A stretch of DNA of 64,000 bases from Xanthobacteraceae bacterium (GTDB lineage: Bacteria > Pseudomonadota > Alphaproteobacteria > Rhizobiales > Xanthobacteraceae), in the NCBI GenBank assembly GCA_028290465.1, contig JAQGJU010000068.1, forward strand, positions 1-64,000, given 5' to 3'. The position numbers and the translations under genes were made by a program. Position 1 is the first letter of the stretch; each line of letters starts with the position of its first letter. Positions 61,563-64,000 of the stretch are shown here, in pieces. The notes under the pieces were generated by a model that was not told where the DNA came from, made no database searches, and was given only the letters and a program-made list of their open reading frames with translations.

Positions 61563-61836
61563 CTAGTGTCCCGATTCCGAAGTTCGCCACCTTGCGGCAG
61601 CTTGAGGTCTATTCCTGGCAGGCCGCCGCCGCGCCCATGGGACTGGCGCCGGACGTGCGGGCGAAGCTCGAAGCCGAATTGATCGCGTCGGCCAAGAGCT
61701 CGGACGTCGTGGCGCGGTTCGACGATATCGGTTTTGAAGGGTGGCCAGCAACGGCGTCGAATTCGGAAAATTTCTCGAAGCTGAGATCGCGCGATGGAAG
61801 ACGGTCATCGAGGTCGGGAATATCTCGGCGAATTAG
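61563..61836 (+). pseudogene. Truncated and frameshifted Bug/TctC binding-protein gene
   Basis: The first frame (VPIPKFATLRQLEVYSWQAA ... RFDDIGFEG) matches the last third of a Bug protein. Near 61740 the homology moves to another frame (VASNGVEFGKFLEAEIARWK ... ISAN), ending at TAG 61834-61836. No signal peptide or first two-thirds of the gene is present upstream. It is thus the remains of a once-complete binding-protein gene. The spacer to its left (61307-61562) holds only short palindromes. Confidence 0.75.
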
Positions 61837-61879
61837 CGAAGTATCGAATGAAGATGCCGCAAATGCTGCGCGCTCCCAG

Positions 61880-62004
61880 TCCCATTGGGGAGAGGGTTGG
61901 CGTGAGGGGGTCTAGGACTCTCGATAGGCAATCCCCCCTCACCCGACTTGCTCGCGCATAGCGCTCGCAAGTCGACCTCTCCCCACAGGGGAGAGGTGAA
62001 GAAG
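61880..62004. repeat. REP-like repeat block with a 41-nt hairpin element, left of the LVIVD gene
   Basis: The block holds a GGGGAGAGGG motif, a hairpin GTGAGGGGG...CCCCCTCAC (61902-61942) with a 22-base loop, a TTGCTCGCGCATAGCGCTCGCAA palindrome region split over 61948-61970, and a CCTCTCCCC motif. The hairpin and its loop recur in reverse orientation at 63451-63490, on the other side of the next gene. Confidence 0.75.
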
Positions 62005-62009
62005 AGAGC

Positions 62010-63329
62010 TCACCCCTCAAACTCCAGCACATCGAATCCGACATTGCGGTCGACAATGCAGATCAGCCCCCGGTCGTCGAGCGCGACGTCGTTGGTCTGC
62101 GGTGCCGGGCGTCCTCCCGCCGGTTCGGGAATGAAATGGCCGACCTCGCGCGGCGCCATCGGATTGGCGACATCGATGATGCGAAGACCCGCCCCGAACC
62201 ACACCGCATAGACCAGTGTGCCCGCCATCTTTTCGTAGAACTGATGCGCGCCGAACCGCGCGCCGGGCGTCCTGGCGAACGGCGAGTCCATTTCGCTCAC
62301 CTCAAATATAGCCAGCGGCTGGATCGCGGCCGGATCGGTGACATCGAAGGTCAGCATGCTGGCATGCGGCCGACCGCGCCGAGACGCTTCCTCGCCAGCG
62401 CCCTGCGCCTGATCTTCCTCGTCGATGGCGATCGCGATGCGCCGGCCGAGAATCCGGCCCGGCACCGGCATCACCGTATGCGTCGGCTCCGGAAACGGCG
62501 GATGATAATTATGGCTGCCGAGCGTGCGCGGCGCGCGGATATCCGACACATCCACGATAGCAAAGCCGCCATGCCAGCAACTGGCCCACATCTCGTCGCC
62601 GAAACGCAGCGCATGGTGCAATCGCGTGCGCCGTCCAAACCAGGTCGGCGTCTCGCCGCCGGCGCGATGCTGGCCCGGAATCCACCAGCGCGACACTTCG
62701 GTCGGCCGTTGCGGATCGGCGATGTCGTAGGTCACCAGGATATTGCCGACAAAGCCCGGCATCTCGGTGGACATGTAGGCGTAGCGCGCGTCCATGTCGA
62801 AACGATGCACGCCGATGCCGCCGGTCTTCTGATAGTGGATCAGCTTCGGCTTTGCGGGGGTCGAGACGTCATAGATCTTGAAGCCGCCTTTGTCGTAGCC
62901 GCGCTTGTCAAACGCTTCGATCTCGCCGATGTCGGCTTCCGATATGTTCATCTTCTCGGCGAGTTCGGCGCGGGTCGGCTCGCGTCCCAAGGCCGTGACG
63001 AGTTGCTGGCGGGTTGCCGGCAATTGTTCGGCGCGCCGTCCGATCGGGGTCGGATTGCGCTCATGGTTGACGATCATCACGTCGCCGACGACGCGGACCT
63101 TGTGGGCGTGCGACTCCGGGTCGTCAACCATGACGGATGCGACGACGCGTGGCTTCGACGGGTCGGAGATGTCGATGATCGAAGTGCCGAGACCGGCGGC
63201 GTTGGGAATATGCCCGACATAGGCATGATGGCCCGCAACGGTGACCTGTCCGGCGCCAGGCAGATCTAGATGGCCGAGGCGGCGCACTTTGCTGGCGAGC
63301 GCGGCACCCTGATTGTCGTGTTTGTTCAT
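62010..63329 (-). CDS. LVIVD-repeat protein with a sigma-70-region-3-like insert
   Basis: A 439-residue protein from ATG 63329; ATG 63341 gives 443. Several LVIVD-type beta-propeller repeats are visible (TSIIDISDPSKPRVV, FKIYDVSTPAKPKLI, FAIVDVSDIRAPRTL, LRIIDVANPMAPREV). No signal peptide is seen. Between the first two blades, around residues 105-150, lies TALGREPTRAELAEKMNIS, which resembles sigma-factor region 3. This can cause it to be mislabelled as a sigma factor. The propeller suggests a binding or scaffold role. Function is unknown. Confidence 0.75.
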   Translation of the reverse strand: MNKHDNQGAALASKVRRLGHLDLPGAGQVTVAGHHAYVGHIPNAAGLGTSIIDISDPSKPRVVASVMVDDPESHAHKVRVVGDVMIVNHERNPTPIGRRAEQLPATRQQLVTALGREPTRAELAEKMNISEADIGEIEAFDKRGYDKGGFKIYDVSTPAKPKLIHYQKTGGIGVHRFDMDARYAYMSTEMPGFVGNILVTYDIADPQRPTEVSRWWIPGQHRAGGETPTWFGRRTRLHHALRFGDEMWASCWHGGFAIVDVSDIRAPRTLGSHNYHPPFPEPTHTVMPVPGRILGRRIAIAIDEEDQAQGAGEEASRRGRPHASMLTFDVTDPAAIQPLAIFEVSEMDSPFARTPGARFGAHQFYEKMAGTLVYAVWFGAGLRIIDVANPMAPREVGHFIPEPAGGRPAPQTNDVALDDRGLICIVDRNVGFDVLEFEG

Positions 63330-63412
63330 GTGCGATCTCAACTTTGCTAGAGCGGGCTTAGCTCACGTTGATTCATATTCGTTCGGCATGGCCACCGGCA
63401 CGGCTTCACTTC

Positions 63413-63516
63413 TCCCCGGTGGGGAGAGGTCGGCGAGCGAAGCGAGCCGGGTGAGGGGGATTGCCTATCGAGAGTCCTAGACCCCCTCACCCCCGCCCTC
63501 TCCCCAGCGGGGAGAG
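63413..63516. repeat. REP-like repeat block with a 40-nt hairpin element, right of the LVIVD gene
   Basis: It holds GGGGAGAGG, a GGCGAGCGAAGCGAGCC palindrome, the hairpin GTGAGGGGG...CCCCCTCAC (63451-63490) with its loop reversed relative to the copy at 61902, then CCCTCTCCCC and GGGGAGAGG. The 283-base gap 63330-63612 holds nothing else I can support. Confidence 0.75.
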
Positions 63517-63612
63517 GAAGCGTGCAGCATTTGAGGTAGCCTCAGCACCTGAACTAGCCCGCGCATGACGACGGAGCGCGGCTCGGCCTTCACTCAGATT
63601 CTGCGTTCAATT

Positions 63613-64000
63613 CTAATCAAACGCCGCGCCGGACGCCTTGACGATGGCGGTCCATTTCGGAATCTCGGCATTGATATAGGCCGCGAATTCTTCCGGCGTG
63701 TCGCCGACGAGATCGACGCCGAGCTTCTGCAAGGACTTCCGCGTCTCCGGATCGTTCAGCGTGGCGATCGTGGCGCGGTGCAGGGCCGTGATGATTTCCT
63801 TCGGCGTCTTGGCCGGCGCCACCAGACCGTGCCAGGTCGTGGCCTCAAAGCCCGGAAGCCCGGCTTCGTCGACGGTCGGGACATCGGGCGTGACCGCGGT
63901 GCGTTTCAGCGTGGTCACGGCCAACGGCCGCAATTGGCCGTTCTCGATGTAGCCGACCACCGATGCGGCGGTCGCGAACATCATCTGGACGTGTCCGGCG
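63613..64000 (-). CDS. Bug/TctC-type substrate-binding protein, C-terminal part (cut by window end)
   Basis: The last 128 or so residues of a Bug protein; the frame stays open to base 64000 and the N-terminus lies outside. Family blocks are GHVQMMFATAASVV, TPDVPTVDEAGLPGFEATTWHGL and AAYINAEIPKWTAIVKASG. It is intact as far as seen, unlike the remnant at 61563. The ligand is unknown. Confidence 0.88.
   Translation of the reverse strand, partial: AGHVQMMFATAASVVGYIENGQLRPLAVTTLKRTAVTPDVPTVDEAGLPGFEATTWHGLVAPAKTPKEIITALHRATIATLNDPETRKSLQKLGVDLVGDTPEEFAAYINAEIPKWTAIVKASGAAFD

Noticed and set aside
62010-63341. Labelling the LVIVD protein as an RNA polymerase sigma factor
   Set aside because: Only a short region-3-like stretch is present. 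Regions 2 and 4, needed for promoter recognition, are absent, and the rest is propeller repeats.
1-64000. tRNA or rRNA genes, prophage or insertion sequences
   Set aside because: I saw no cloverleaf-type sequence, rRNA block, transposase, integrase or phage structural gene anywhere in the window. A dedicated tRNA scan could still find something missed by eye.

Overview
The window comes from a high-GC alphaproteobacterium. The gene types and order, the many tripartite-tricarboxylate (Bug/TctC) binding proteins, the respiratory formate dehydrogenase operon with its DUF3305/DUF3306/TorD neighbours, and the dispersed CTAG-ended and CCCTCCCC-type repeats all fit the Bradyrhizobiaceae/Xanthobacteraceae part of the Hyphomicrobiales. 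This placement is inference from style; no rRNA or tRNA gene is present to test it. I saw no insertion sequence, CRISPR array or prophage.

Layout. 1-3.65 kb: end of a branched-chain/aromatic-acid ABC importer operon (livM end, binding protein, livF) with a PaaK-like CoA ligase. 3.65-5.26 kb: repeat-rich spacer with a ModA-like binding protein and a duplicated scrap of the CoA-ligase tail. 5.26-10.1 kb: NitT/TauT-type ABC importer with a NicX-like (dihydroxypyridine dioxygenase family) enzyme and a divergent binding protein. 10.2-11.9 kb: ilvD-family dehydratase. 12.1-17.3 kb: an aromatic-ring dihydroxylation cluster (amidohydrolase, two Rieske ferredoxins, a PdxA/TphB-like diol dehydrogenase and a phthalate-dioxygenase-type Rieske oxygenase). 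17.35-20 kb: aldose epimerase, HupE/UreJ metal transporter and a Bug protein. 20.2-32.3 kb, almost all on the + strand: class II aldolase-like protein, FAD monooxygenase, IclR regulator, Zn alcohol dehydrogenase, a molybdenum hydroxylase with an unusual split/fused gene layout, a metallo-beta-lactamase-fold hydrolase, a Bug protein and a ThDP enzyme of the IolD type. 32.5-34.9 kb: Gfo/Idh/MocA oxidoreductase, Bug protein, TusA-like protein.

35-57 kb is a molybdenum-cofactor and formate-respiration region: two tandem MoeA-like genes (the second fused to a periplasmic-binding-protein-like domain), a WD40-cytochrome c protein, a poly-4Fe-4S protein, a tightly overlapping row of poorly characterised accessory genes, a TorD chaperone fused to a DNA-binding domain, the formate dehydrogenase operon (small TAT protein, alpha, beta, gamma), mobB, a third moeA, mobA and fdhD. 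A frameshifted flippase-like gene, a glycosyltransferase and a 40-residue membrane protein lie between them. 57-64 kb: a Bug protein, a large amidase, a small periplasmic helical protein, a Bug pseudogene, an LVIVD-repeat protein bracketed by inverted repeat elements, and the end of one more Bug gene.

How the genes may work together. Several enzymes between 5 and 32 kb belong to families with known members acting on pyridines (NicX-like dioxygenase, split nicotinate-dehydrogenase-like hydroxylase, pyridine-dicarboxylate-decarboxylase-like class II aldolase, NicC/MHPC-oxygenase-like monooxygenase). Catabolism of an N-heteroaromatic or related ring acid is the most interesting reading, but no substrate can be proved from sequence. 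The molybdenum-cofactor genes would serve both the hydroxylase and the formate dehydrogenase, which could feed electrons from catabolically released formate into respiration.
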